Positions 42,495 to 50,616 of a DNA stretch of 64,000 nt are shown here, piece after piece (positions within the stretch are counted from its first letter, which is position 1; the number at the start of each line of letters is the position of its first letter). A program made the translations under genes and the position numbers. Below the pieces are notes generated by a model that saw nothing but the letters and a program-made list of their open reading frames with translations, was not told the DNA's origin and searched no databases. Source of the DNA: Brevibacillus sp. DP1.3A (GTDB taxonomy: Bacteria > Bacillota > Bacilli > Brevibacillales > Brevibacillaceae); contig NZ_CP085876.1 of assembly GCF_013284245.2 (NCBI RefSeq), forward strand, positions 6,066,001 to 6,130,000, given 5' to 3'.

Positions 42495-43239
42495 AGGTGT
42501 TCCCTCCCAAAAACGACAACGAGTCAATAATTTTCTGGAAGAATACCTGTCGACTCTCACCACGATACATCTCGTTATGGAGCTGGCCGTCTTTAATAAA
42601 AATCACCCGATGGCAATAGCTGGCCGCCAAAGCATCATGCGTCACCATCATCATGGTGGTATTGTCTCTCTTATTGATCGCTTCCAGTGTCTCCATCACA
42701 TTGCGCGAAGACTTGGAATCAAGATTTCCTGTCGGCTCGTCAGCGAGCAAAAGCGACGGGGAATGAATGATCGCCCTGGCAATTGCCGTCCGTTGGCGTT
42801 GCCCCCCAGACACCTCGAAGGTCCGCTTTTCCAAAATGTCCTGAATCCCTAGCTTCTCTGCAACACTTTGCAGCTTTTCTTCCATGACCGATACTTTCTC
42901 ATTGTCCAGCGTCAGCGGCAACACGATATTTTCCCCAATCGTCAACGTGTCCAAGAGATTGAAATCTTGAAACACAAAACCGAGCTCACGGCGACGAAAC
43001 AGAGCGAGTTTATCTTTTTTTAAATGATGCGGATTCGTACCGTTCAAAAGAACCGCACCAGAGGTTGGTGTATCAATGGTAGAGATCATGTTTAATAGCG
43101 TAGTCTTGCCACTGCCTGAGGGGCCCATAATACCGACGAATTCGCCCTTGCGAATCGAAAAATCGATATCGGTCAGCGCGCGGTAGGTTACCTTGCCCCC
43201 GTATATTTTACTCAAGCTATTTACAGCAAGCATTTCCAT
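42469..43239 (-). CDS. BceA-type ABC ATPase
   Basis: The 256-residue ATPase has Walker A GPSGSGKTTLL, signature VSGGQRQRTAIARAI and Walker B LLLADEPTGNLDS. It resembles BceA and pairs with the large permease downstream. It lies 67 bases below the histidine kinase gene. In Bce systems such an intergenic space often holds the promoter bound by the response regulator; here it is very short and no clear inverted repeat was found. Confidence 0.92.
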   Translation of the reverse strand: MEMLAVNSLSKIYGGKVTYRALTDIDFSIRKGEFVGIMGPSGSGKTTLLNMISTIDTPTSGAVLLNGTNPHHLKKDKLALFRRRELGFVFQDFNLLDTLTIGENIVLPLTLDNEKVSVMEEKLQSVAEKLGIQDILEKRTFEVSGGQRQRTAIARAIIHSPSLLLADEPTGNLDSKSSRNVMETLEAINKRDNTTMMMVTHDALAASYCHRVIFIKDGQLHNEMYRGESRQVFFQKIIDSLSFLGGNTYDLSTIRV

Positions 43240-43306
43240 GCGCCATTCCCCTTTCTTGCACTTCCAAATTCAACTATACGAAAGTGCGCATAGTCCAGCT
43301 ATCGAA

Positions 43307-44323
43307 TTAACTTTCAGCTATCTTACTTTCTTGTAAGGTTGGTACGACGGCAGACAAGACGATACGTACGGTTGTCCCCTCGCCCACTTCTGATTCCATT
43401 TCCACCCCATGATGGAGCCGCCCGCAAATTTCCTTCACCAAGTACAGCCCCATCCCGGTGGACTCAGGGTATTTGCGCCCGTTTTCTCCCGTAAAATACG
43501 GCTTGAACACGCGACGAATATCTTCGGTAGGGATCCCGATTCCATAATCCTGCACTTCCAGTATGGCATGCGCTCCGCGTTCATACGCACGAATGGTGAC
43601 CTTGTTGCTTTTCCCTGCTGAATAGCGAACGGCATTCGTCAACAATTGGTTGAGGACAAAAGCGAGCCACTTATCGTCCGATTCCACTCGCCAATTCTCA
43701 TCCACTTTTACCTCGGGATATACTTGGTTGCGAATAAACAGCCGCTTGTTTTCAGCCAACACGTTCTGCACCATGGAACGCAGCGTTACTGGCTCAATCA
43801 GGAAGTCCTGTTCAAATCGGTCGAGGCGAGCTATGTACAATACGGTTTCCAGTCCACGCTTGATCCGGTCCACTTCTTCACGGACGCTCTCTGCTGTTGG
43901 ATCGTCTTCATTTTGCAGCAACAGATGAATAACCGATATCGGCGTCTTCATCTGATGAACCCACTGCTGAATAAACGTCGTGTGGTCCCGTTGCTTGTTT
44001 TCATAGGCATGAAGCTGTTCTTTGTAGAGTCGGTACTGCTCCTGACTGATGTCATCCATCGCGCGGCACAACGGAGAATTCCCGTATGTCTGGGTCAGTT
44101 CCTCTAATGACTCTACCGGCTTGCTCAGTCGCTGATAGATTGTGCGGTGAGACAAATAACGGATGGCGAGAAAAGCCCCCGCGAAAAAAACAGATAAAAA
44201 CATGACGTAGATCATCAATGATTCATTCCAGTACCCATCCATCGCAAAAATCATAATCAATAAGATCAGTTGGACGAGAAAAAACGCTGCGAATGGCCAT
44301 TGATCTCGAAGGAACAACTTCAT
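43307..44323 (-). CDS. BceS-type intramembrane-sensing histidine kinase
   Basis: The 338-residue kinase has two closely spaced membrane helices (about 12-28 and 34-55) with almost no external loop, typical of kinases that receive their signal through a BceAB transporter. H-box FIQQWVHQMKTPISVIHLL, N-box LNQLLTNAVRYSAGKSN, and G-box EVQDYGIGI and STGMGLYLVKEI are intact. ATG 44323 overlaps the regulator's stop (ATGA). Confidence 0.9.
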   Translation of the reverse strand: MKLFLRDQWPFAAFFLVQLILLIMIFAMDGYWNESLMIYVMFLSVFFAGAFLAIRYLSHRTIYQRLSKPVESLEELTQTYGNSPLCRAMDDISQEQYRLYKEQLHAYENKQRDHTTFIQQWVHQMKTPISVIHLLLQNEDDPTAESVREEVDRIKRGLETVLYIARLDRFEQDFLIEPVTLRSMVQNVLAENKRLFIRNQVYPEVKVDENWRVESDDKWLAFVLNQLLTNAVRYSAGKSNKVTIRAYERGAHAILEVQDYGIGIPTEDIRRVFKPYFTGENGRKYPESTGMGLYLVKEICGRLHHGVEMESEVGEGTTVRIVLSAVVPTLQESKIAES

Positions 44324-45018
44324 TGCCCTTCCTCCCAAGTCGCACGTAAGCGATAACCGGAACCGCGAACAGTCTCGACAGCTCCCTCTAAGCCTAAGTC
44401 CTTCAGCTTGCCGCGCACGCGTGTAATGTAGACATTCAGCGTGTTTTCATCAACAAACTGTTCATCCCACAGCTTTTCTAGCAAACGCTCACGGCTGACG
44501 ACACGTGGATGTTGATTCATCAAGGCTTCTAGCAGTAACGCTTCCTTTTTGCTCAGCTCGATTTTGATATCGTACATGGACAGCTCCATTCGCTCCAAAA
44601 ACAGCTTGAGCCCCGCCACTTCAACCGTACGCTCCCCTTCTTGCGGAGCATATTGTCCGTAAGCCCGGCGTAGCTGACTGCGGATTTTGGCCAAAACCAC
44701 ATCGTAGTCGAACGGCTTTGTGATATAGTCATCGGCCCCATTTTCCAATGCCATCACTTGGTCCATTTTACTTTCTCGTGCAGAGATGAACAGGATCGGG
44801 CAATTGGACTCCTGGCGCATTTGCCGGCACCAATAAAATCCGTCAAATTTCGGTAGATTCACATCCAATAAAACCAGATCAGGGCGCGATTGGGTAAATA
44901 CCTCCATGACTCTATCGAAATGTTCAACATTGACTGTTTGAAATCCGTATTTTTCCAGTTGCTCTTGCAGCAGCTGGTTGATTTTCGGGTCGTCTTCTAC
45001 AATCATAATTGTGGACAT
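44320..45018 (-). CDS. BceR-type OmpR-family response regulator
   Basis: The 232-residue protein has a receiver (DD at 9-10, phosphorylated Asp in DLVLLDVNLPKFDG near 53, Lys in YITKPFD near 102) and a winged-helix DNA-binding domain (about 130-230, with ELSKKEALLLEALMNQHPRVVSRERLLEKLW). It should activate the adjacent transporter genes. ATG 45018 has GAGGAG upstream. Confidence 0.92.
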   Translation of the reverse strand: MSTIMIVEDDPKINQLLQEQLEKYGFQTVNVEHFDRVMEVFTQSRPDLVLLDVNLPKFDGFYWCRQMRQESNCPILFISARESKMDQVMALENGADDYITKPFDYDVVLAKIRSQLRRAYGQYAPQEGERTVEVAGLKLFLERMELSMYDIKIELSKKEALLLEALMNQHPRVVSRERLLEKLWDEQFVDENTLNVYITRVRGKLKDLGLEGAVETVRGSGYRLRATWEEGQ

Positions 45019-45131
45019 CACTCATACTCCTCTCGTCTTGAGTCTCCTCCATTTTATTCTTTACTATACCATTAGAAAACTAGACTACGCCAAGCATTTG
45101 GCGTTTCTCTTACTTAGAGGCCACGAGTGTC

Positions 45132-45360
45132 GTTACTGTTGTGGAGGAGAGGAAACAGGAGAAAGCGCTCAGCTTGTAGGGCCACCCCCTGGGGGATAGA
45201 CTGCACGACTCCATGCAAAAAGCGAAACCGCGTCCAAAGTGGTACCTTCAGGATGTGTTTCAGAGGTGGACGCTTAAGGGCGTGTTTCGCTTTTTGTATT
45301 GCGTCTCGGTCGGTGTCCCTAAGATCTTCGCTGTTTTCTCCAGTTTCCTCTACGAGCTTT
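45132..45360 (-). ncRNA. Structured repeat element, copy B
   Basis: Outer stem 45149-45167 with 45329-45350 (one mismatch, a 3-base bulge), inner stem 45214-45228 with 45284-45298 (15 pairs, one G-T), and an apical stem 45230-45236 with 45267-45273. In minus orientation the inner stem is followed by GGAGTCGTGCAGTCTATCC, and the element starts AAGCTCGTAGAG. It ends at GTTGTGGAGG-type sequence shared with copies A, D and fragment E. Confidence 0.7.
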
Positions 45361-45410
45361 CCGTGTTAATCGGTTTTTAAGAGCCTTAAAAAGAATGTAA
45401 GGATGTCATC

Positions 45411-45632
45411 AGTAACGATAGAGAAGAATATTTCCAGGCGTAGCGACTTGTGGAGTCCTACCGAGCGAAGAAGGGATGAGCGGGAAAAAGAAACGCAACC
45501 CTGTGCTTGCGACGAAGCGGCTACCACTTTTGCGTTTCCCCGCGAATCCCTTCGGAGCGGACAGTCTTAGCGCACAGCAGGACGGAGCCTGGAGCCTAGA
45601 CTGGAAATATTCTTCTCGCCACTACAGCCACA
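45411..45632 (+). ncRNA. Structured repeat element, copy C
   Basis: Outer stem 45421-45437 with 45601-45617 is perfect over 17 pairs. The inner stem 45470-45497 with 45530-45553 pairs as GAAGGGAT, GCGGG and AAACGCAA blocks with small internal loops. It is followed by CGGAGCGGACAGTC (45553-45566). It lies next to copy B in opposite orientation, filling the gap between the BceR-type regulator and the ECF sigma factor gene. Confidence 0.7.
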
Positions 45633-45633
45633 T

Positions 45634-45663
45634 AGTAAAAAAGGAAGGACTGTTGTCCTCCCT
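45634..45663 (-). terminator. Terminator of the ECF sigma factor gene
   Basis: GGAGGAC and GTCCTTCC flank AACA, followed by six T on the minus strand, directly after the stop codon. Confidence 0.85.
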
Positions 45664-46179
45664 TTATGCTTGATTCTCCATCAATTGCTGCAGTTTCTTA
45701 ATCCCGCGGAAGTGCAGGATTTTCACCGAAGCCTCTGTCTTACCCAAAATTTCCGCGATCTCATTCATTCGCAAATCTCCGAGATAGCGCAAGGCGATCA
45801 CATTGCGCTGATCCTTTGTCAGCGTGTGCACCTTATCCCACAAGCCCTCGGTTGTCTCCTGATTCAGAAGGCACTCCTCCGGCAGCTTATCTGTTGCGAC
45901 CATATTGCTAAATGTTTCCTGATCAACCGGACTCTCCCGCTTCTTGCGCATGTAGTCAATCAAAGCGTTGTGCGCAATTCGGAAAATCCAGGCGCCAAAA
46001 GGATGGCGGCCATCGTATTGCTCAAGCTTGGAGTACACCTTAATAAACACAGTCGTTGTCAGGTCTTCCACATCCCAGACGTTTTTTACCCGGTAGCGGA
46101 AATAGCGATATATTTTAGTAGAGTAATCTTCGTAAATTTGTTGGTGACTTAATTTTGGATACATGATTGCTGTCGTCAT
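45664..46179 (-). CDS. ECF-type RNA polymerase sigma factor
   Basis: The 171-residue protein has sigma region 2 (YEDYSTKIYRYFRYRVKNVWDVEDLTTTVFIKVYSKL, with HPFGAWIFRIAHNALIDYMRKKR) and region 4 (LTKDQRNVIALRYLGDLRMNEIAEILGKTEASVKILHFRGI). It directs RNA polymerase to stress promoters. ATG 46179 is chosen for GGGAGATC upstream and because region 2 begins shortly after. No anti-sigma gene is next to it; a terminator follows at once. The region upstream contains CTTACAAAAGTGTAAG, a possible control site. Confidence 0.87.
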   Translation of the reverse strand: MTTAIMYPKLSHQQIYEDYSTKIYRYFRYRVKNVWDVEDLTTTVFIKVYSKLEQYDGRHPFGAWIFRIAHNALIDYMRKKRESPVDQETFSNMVATDKLPEECLLNQETTEGLWDKVHTLTKDQRNVIALRYLGDLRMNEIAEILGKTEASVKILHFRGIKKLQQLMENQA

Positions 46180-46401
46180 AATCGATCTCCCGTTTCGTGA
46201 TCCGTATGAATTGATTTCATTGTACGGTCGAAACGAAGCAGGAACCATCGAGTTATATTTCAGGAAGCTTACACTTTTGTAAGGTACTTATGGGCTCGTT
46301 GTAAGCTCGCACAAGTAGGTACGGAAGGGGTATCATTTCGGTTACAACTTTCAAAAGAAATCTTTAAAAATTTCTTAAGGAATTTTTTAAGTTGTCTTCA
46401 A

Positions 46402-46424
46402 AACCGTTGTGGTGGGGGGAGAAG
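46402..46424. repeat. Terminal fragment of the structured repeat (fragment E)
   Basis: CCGTTGTGGTGGGGGGAGAAG resembles the ends of copies B and D (GTTGTGG-GGGAGAAG), but the rest of the element, including the inner stem and the GGACAGTC motif, is absent. It lies in the 298-base gap between the sigma factor and the GNAT gene; the remainder of that gap is AT-rich with no other feature I can support. Confidence 0.4.
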
Positions 46425-46477
46425 TCCTGCCGCATGTTTTCTAGTTTACTTTCGCATCAGTTCGCTCAGCACAGTTA

Positions 46478-47050
46478 TCAATGATATTCATAACCTTTTG
46501 CTATTGAAAAGATATGGGTATCAGTTAGTTCTCCTGAGTCATTTAGGTTAACATTTCGTAAAGTACCCTCCAATGTAAAACCCGCCTTCTTAGCTACAGC
46601 TATACTTGCGTTATTCCGAGTATCACAGCGAATTTCAAGACGGTTAGCTTCCAACTCAGAAATGGCAAAGTCAACGATACCTTTTACTGCCTCTGTCATT
46701 AGACCCTCACCAGTACGCGATGTGCGTAACCAATATCCAATTTCAAATTTGCGTACATACCAATCGAAGCGATGGAGTCCACTACTGCCCACAAACTGCC
46801 CTGTGTTCTTTTCAAATATATGAAGCACTAAGTCTGTGCGTTCTAGAAAATTGAGCCGGGCCTTACGTACGTAGGCTTCCGAATCGTCAATGGATGGGAG
46901 GTTTTTTACAAACGGAAGCCAGGGGCGCATCTCATTTACACTCTCACGTATGGCTTCATTTACAAATTGACCATCACCCCATTGCGGTGCTCTAATCAAT
47001 AATCGCTGAGTTTCTAAATGTTCCGGAAAAGAGAGTAGTAATGGATTCAT
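46478..47050 (-). CDS. GNAT N-acetyltransferase, RimJ/RimL type
   Basis: The 190-residue enzyme shows the RimJ/L pattern: LETQRLLIRAPQWGDGQFV, FVGSSGLHRFDWYVRKFEIGYWLRTSRTGEG with the acetyl-CoA binding stretch (RTGEGLMTEAV), NRLEIRCDTRNNASIAVAKKAGF and GTLRN. It transfers acetyl groups to amino groups of ribosomal proteins, drugs or small molecules; the target is unknown. ATG 47050 has AAGGAGGAC upstream. It stands alone between two repeat elements. Confidence 0.85.
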   Translation of the reverse strand: MNPLLLSFPEHLETQRLLIRAPQWGDGQFVNEAIRESVNEMRPWLPFVKNLPSIDDSEAYVRKARLNFLERTDLVLHIFEKNTGQFVGSSGLHRFDWYVRKFEIGYWLRTSRTGEGLMTEAVKGIVDFAISELEANRLEIRCDTRNNASIAVAKKAGFTLEGTLRNVNLNDSGELTDTHIFSIAKGYEYH

Positions 47051-47225
47051 ATTAGTCCTCCTTCTATAGGAATACGTTTCCAATAATAGTAGCGGCTTAA
47101 CAGCTCATTGACAATTGAAAGCAACACTACCAGTTAGTTTAACAATACTGTCAGTCTAAACCGTTATTATTGAGAACACTTAGCAGCAATTTCACACTCT
47201 TGAATTACTTTCAAGCAATTTTAAA

Positions 47226-47448
47226 AAAGCTGCGCAGGAGAAGCGCATTTCCAGTCCAAGCGCCTCTGGAGCCCGACCCAGCTTCGGAATAAATGGCGGG
47301 GAATTTCAGCTTCACTTATGAAACCCTTCATTGAAATTTCTACGTTTGAAGCGCTCCCGCCATTTATTCCGGAGCGGACAGTCAATCCTTCAGTAGGGCG
47401 TAGGCCGAAGCGTAGACTGGAAATGCGCTTCTCCCCCACAACAGTTAC
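47226..47448 (+). ncRNA. Structured repeat element, copy D
   Basis: Outer stem 47237-47256 with 47415-47434 is perfect over 20 pairs, inner stem 47285-47300 with 47356-47371 over 16, and an apical stem 47302-47308 with 47332-47338 over 7. GGAGCGGACAGTCAATCC follows the inner stem. The ends read AAAGCTGCGCAG and CCACAACAGTTAC. It fills most of the gap between purB and the GNAT gene. Positions 47051-47225 hold only AT-rich sequence. Confidence 0.7.
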
Positions 47449-47451
47449 ATT

Positions 47452-47490
47452 AAAAAGAAAAAACGCCCCCGAAAAAATTCGAGGGCGCTT
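47452..47490 (-). terminator. Terminator after purB
   Basis: GCGCCCTCGAA and TTCGGGGGCG flank a T-rich loop, followed by a T run on the minus strand. It ends the purEKB transcript. Confidence 0.88.
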
Positions 47491-47494
47491 GCAT

Positions 47495-48790
47495 TTAAAT
47501 CAATCCAAGACGTTGGAAAATCGTATCCACATGCTTCAGGTGGTAACGATAGTCAAAGCACTCATCCAGCTCTTCCTTGGACAGTGTGGAGCTGACCGTT
47601 GCATCCTCCTCGACGATCGCACGGAAGGAGCGTTGCTCTTCCCACGCCTGCATCGCACGAGGCTGTACCGTATCATAGGCTTGCTCGCGGCTCATGCCTT
47701 TTTCGATCAGCTTGAGCATCACTTGCTGCGAGTAGATCAATCCAAAGGTACGATCCATATTGCGCTTCATATTCTCAGGGAATACCGTCAAGTTTTTCAC
47801 GATGTTCATGAAACGGCGCAGCATGTAGTTCAACGCTTGCGTCGCATCTGGCAAAATCACGCGCTCCGCAGAAGAGTGGGAAATATCCCGCTCATGCCAG
47901 AGGGAAACATTTTCATAGGAAGTGAGCATGTGACCGCGGATTACACGAGCCAGACCGCAAATATTTTCGCTGCCGATTGGGTTGCGCTTGTGTGGCATTG
48001 CGGAAGAACCCTTTTGTCCTTTGGCAAATGCTTCTTCCACCTCGCGCATTTCGCTCTTTTGCAGACCGCGAATTTCTGTTGCGAATTTCTCTAAAGAGGT
48101 TGCGATCAGTGCCAATGTTGCCATGTACTCGGCGTGGCGATCACGCTGCAAGGTTTGGGTCGAGATAGGCGCTGCAGACAGCCCCAGCTTCTCGCACACG
48201 TATGCTTCCACAAACGGATCGATGTTTGCATATGTTCCAACTGCGCCAGAGATTTTGCCGAACGCCACTTCTTTTTTCGCAGCCTGAAAACGCGCCAGAT
48301 TACGCTTCATTTCTTCATGCCACAGGGCCAGCTTCAAGCCAAAAGTCGTAGGCTCCGCATGTACGCCATGCGTTCTACCCATGCAAACCGTATCCTTATG
48401 CTCACGAGCCTTGTCTGCCAAAATCTCGATGAAGTCTTGGATATCACCCTCCAAAATTTCGTTCGCCTGACGCAGCAGGTAAGACAGAGCAGTATCCACC
48501 ACATCTGTAGAAGTCAGTCCGTAATGCACCCACTTCTTTTCTTCACCCAAGGTTTCCGATACCGCACGGGTAAACGCCACCACATCATGGCGTGTCTCTT
48601 CTTCGATCTCATAGATTCTGTTCATGTCAAAAGTAGCTTTATCCCACAGCTTTTTCACGTCTTCCTCAGGAATGACGCCCAGCTTGGACCATGCTTCACA
48701 CGCGAGAATTTCTACTTCCAGCCACGCTTTAAATTTGTTTTCTTCCGTCCAAATGGCGCGCATTTCCGGTCGGGAATAACGTTCGATCAT
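47495..48790 (-). CDS. purB: Adenylosuccinate lyase
   Basis: The 431-residue enzyme of the fumarase/aspartase superfamily matches PurB throughout: MIERYSRPEMRAIWTEENKFKAWLEVEI, HYGLTSTDVVDTAL, GRTHGVHAEPTTFGLKLALW and the signature loop GSSAMPHKRNPIGSEN. It splits SAICAR to AICAR and adenylosuccinate to AMP. Its ATG overlaps the purK stop (ATGA). It is followed by a terminator rather than by purC, unlike the long B. subtilis operon. Confidence 0.97.
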   Translation of the reverse strand: MIERYSRPEMRAIWTEENKFKAWLEVEILACEAWSKLGVIPEEDVKKLWDKATFDMNRIYEIEEETRHDVVAFTRAVSETLGEEKKWVHYGLTSTDVVDTALSYLLRQANEILEGDIQDFIEILADKAREHKDTVCMGRTHGVHAEPTTFGLKLALWHEEMKRNLARFQAAKKEVAFGKISGAVGTYANIDPFVEAYVCEKLGLSAAPISTQTLQRDRHAEYMATLALIATSLEKFATEIRGLQKSEMREVEEAFAKGQKGSSAMPHKRNPIGSENICGLARVIRGHMLTSYENVSLWHERDISHSSAERVILPDATQALNYMLRRFMNIVKNLTVFPENMKRNMDRTFGLIYSQQVMLKLIEKGMSREQAYDTVQPRAMQAWEEQRSFRAIVEEDATVSSTLSKEELDECFDYRYHLKHVDTIFQRLGLI

Positions 48791-49950
48791 GATAATACCT
48801 CCGATGTATTCGTCCAGATTTTCAGCTCATCAATCAGGGTGAGCGCTTCTTCTACAGTAGGGGCGAGCACATTGATATGCCCCATTTTTCGCTTGGCCTT
48901 GCTCTCTGCTTTTCCGTACAAATGGAGCTTGGCTGTGCGCGGCAGCTTGTCGATCTGATCGATGACAGGCTGTAGATGCTCTCCCAAAATATTAACCATC
49001 ACGACGCTCGAGAGCAACTCTGTAGATCCCAAAGGCAGATTGCAAACCGCTCGAACATGCTGCTCAAACTGCGAGGTCACACAAGCATCCATGGTAAAAT
49101 GCCCAGAGTTATGCGGTCGAGGCGCCAATTCATTGACATACAGCTGACCATCTTCGGTCAAAAACAGCTCCACGGCAATGAGTCCGACCACATCCAGCTT
49201 TTCTACAATCGTGCGAGCAATTTCTTCCGCACGAACTGCTACTTCAGCCGAAATACGAGCGGGTACGATGCTCAAATGCAGGATGTTTTCCTGATGAATA
49301 TTTTCTGACACAGGAAAAACAGCCAGTTCTCCCGCAGGATTACGTGCAGCAATAACAGACAGCTCCATTTGGAATGGTACAAATTGTTCCACGATCAGCT
49401 CTGTACCTGCTTTGGACAACGTTTCATACGCCTCCGCCAGCTCAGCCTCGCTTCTCAATACCCATTGCCCTTTGCCGTCATAGCCACCGGTTGCCGTCTT
49501 CATAACAGCAGGCAGTCCCAGTTCACGCACGGCGTCCTGCAAATCCTCCAAGCTATTCACGACACAAAACGGAGCAACCGGGATGCCGATCTCACGAATA
49601 GCGGTCTTTTCCCGAATCCGATTCTGGGTGATACGCAAAAGACGACTCCCCTGCGGTACATAAGCGCGGCTCTCCAACACTTCAGCGACTTGCGCATCTA
49701 CGTTTTCAAATTCATAGGAAATGACATCACTGACTGAGGCAAGCTGCATCGCTGCTTCTACATCATCGTAGCTGGCAACAATTTGCCGATCAGCCGTTTG
49801 GCCGCATGGTGCGTCTGCTGACGGGTCCATTGTGACAAAACGGTAGCCCATAGCTCGTCCCGCAAGAGCAATCATCCGTCCAAGCTGTCCTCCGCCGAGT
49901 ATTCCTAGGGTCGATCCTGGTTTGATTTGCTTACGGTCTTTGGTTGTCAT
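48787..49950 (-). CDS. purK: N5-carboxyaminoimidazole ribonucleotide synthetase
   Basis: The 387-residue ATP-grasp enzyme shows LGILGGGQLGRMIALAGRAMGY, ATGGYDGKGQWVL, and NELAPRPHNSGHFTMDAC, all PurK landmarks. It joins bicarbonate to AIR using ATP, giving N5-CAIR for PurE. The ATG overlaps the purE stop (ATGA). Confidence 0.97.
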   Translation of the reverse strand: MTTKDRKQIKPGSTLGILGGGQLGRMIALAGRAMGYRFVTMDPSADAPCGQTADRQIVASYDDVEAAMQLASVSDVISYEFENVDAQVAEVLESRAYVPQGSRLLRITQNRIREKTAIREIGIPVAPFCVVNSLEDLQDAVRELGLPAVMKTATGGYDGKGQWVLRSEAELAEAYETLSKAGTELIVEQFVPFQMELSVIAARNPAGELAVFPVSENIHQENILHLSIVPARISAEVAVRAEEIARTIVEKLDVVGLIAVELFLTEDGQLYVNELAPRPHNSGHFTMDACVTSQFEQHVRAVCNLPLGSTELLSSVVMVNILGEHLQPVIDQIDKLPRTAKLHLYGKAESKAKRKMGHINVLAPTVEEALTLIDELKIWTNTSEVLS

Positions 49951-50435
49951 TCGAGTTCACTAGCCTCCAGCACCTTATTGCGTACATCATCACGTCTTTG
50001 CACGAACCGCTCTTGTACGTCTGGATATTTGATCCCCAAAATTTGCGCAGCCAATAACCCTGCATTGATGGCTCCAGCTTTTCCGATCGCAACCGTCGCC
50101 ACAGGCACACCCCCTGGCATTTGCACAATCGACAAAAGCGAGTCGAGACCATTCAAGTTGGATGATTTCACCGGTACCCCAATGACAGGCAACTCTGTCT
50201 TAGCAGCCACCATTCCTGGCAAATGAGCTGCCCCGCCCGCACCCGCAATAATGACTTCCAAGCCGCGGCTTTTCGCGGTCTCGGCATACGTAAACATCAA
50301 GTCTGGCGTTCTGTGTGCAGACACGACCTTTTTTTCGTACGGTACCTGTAATTCGTCTAAAATTGCGCAAGCTTCCTTCATCGTTTCCCAGTCTGACGTA
50401 CTGCCCATAATGACTCCTACCAAAGGCTGTAGCAT
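49947..50435 (-). CDS. purE: N5-carboxyaminoimidazole ribonucleotide mutase
   Basis: The 162-residue protein has the PurE start VGVIMGSTSDWETMKEAC and the conserved YEKKVVSAHRTPD and AGGAAHLPGMVA. It converts N5-CAIR to CAIR. ATG 50435 is chosen over the longer frame because AGGGGGCG lies upstream and homologues start at this point. Confidence 0.96.
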   Translation of the reverse strand: MLQPLVGVIMGSTSDWETMKEACAILDELQVPYEKKVVSAHRTPDLMFTYAETAKSRGLEVIIAGAGGAAHLPGMVAAKTELPVIGVPVKSSNLNGLDSLLSIVQMPGGVPVATVAIGKAGAINAGLLAAQILGIKYPDVQERFVQRRDDVRNKVLEASELE

Positions 50436-50549
50436 GAACCATTCGCCCCCTACGTTTTGTAACATCAGAAGAAAACCCAACCGACTAACGGCTTTTCGCA
50501 CCGCTCTCATCGCCTGGGCTATTCGAACTCGTTTTCACTCAACATATTC

Positions 50550-50579
50550 AGTGTAGCAGGGAGAAAGTTTGCCTGTCAA
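50550..50579 (-). promoter_or_regulatory. Sigma-A promoter of purEKB
   Basis: TTGACA (50574-50579) and TACACT (50550-50555) are 18 bases apart on the minus strand, about 115 bases before purE. A CGAAC/GTTCG-containing stretch follows near 50522-50530, resembling half of a PurR box, but no clear pair of boxes or G-box aptamer is seen. Confidence 0.65.
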
Positions 50580-50616
50580 CCTCGTTTCCGAACATTTAAA
50601 AATGATAGATCAAAAA

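Noticed and set aside
45019..47494. Insertion sequence or prophage in the repeat-rich region
   Set aside because: No transposase, integrase or phage gene and no clear target duplication were seen; the repeats carry no protein.
50436..50616. Guanine riboswitch upstream of purE
   Set aside because: The loop and joining motifs of the aptamer are absent; only a promoter and a partial PurR-like half site are present.
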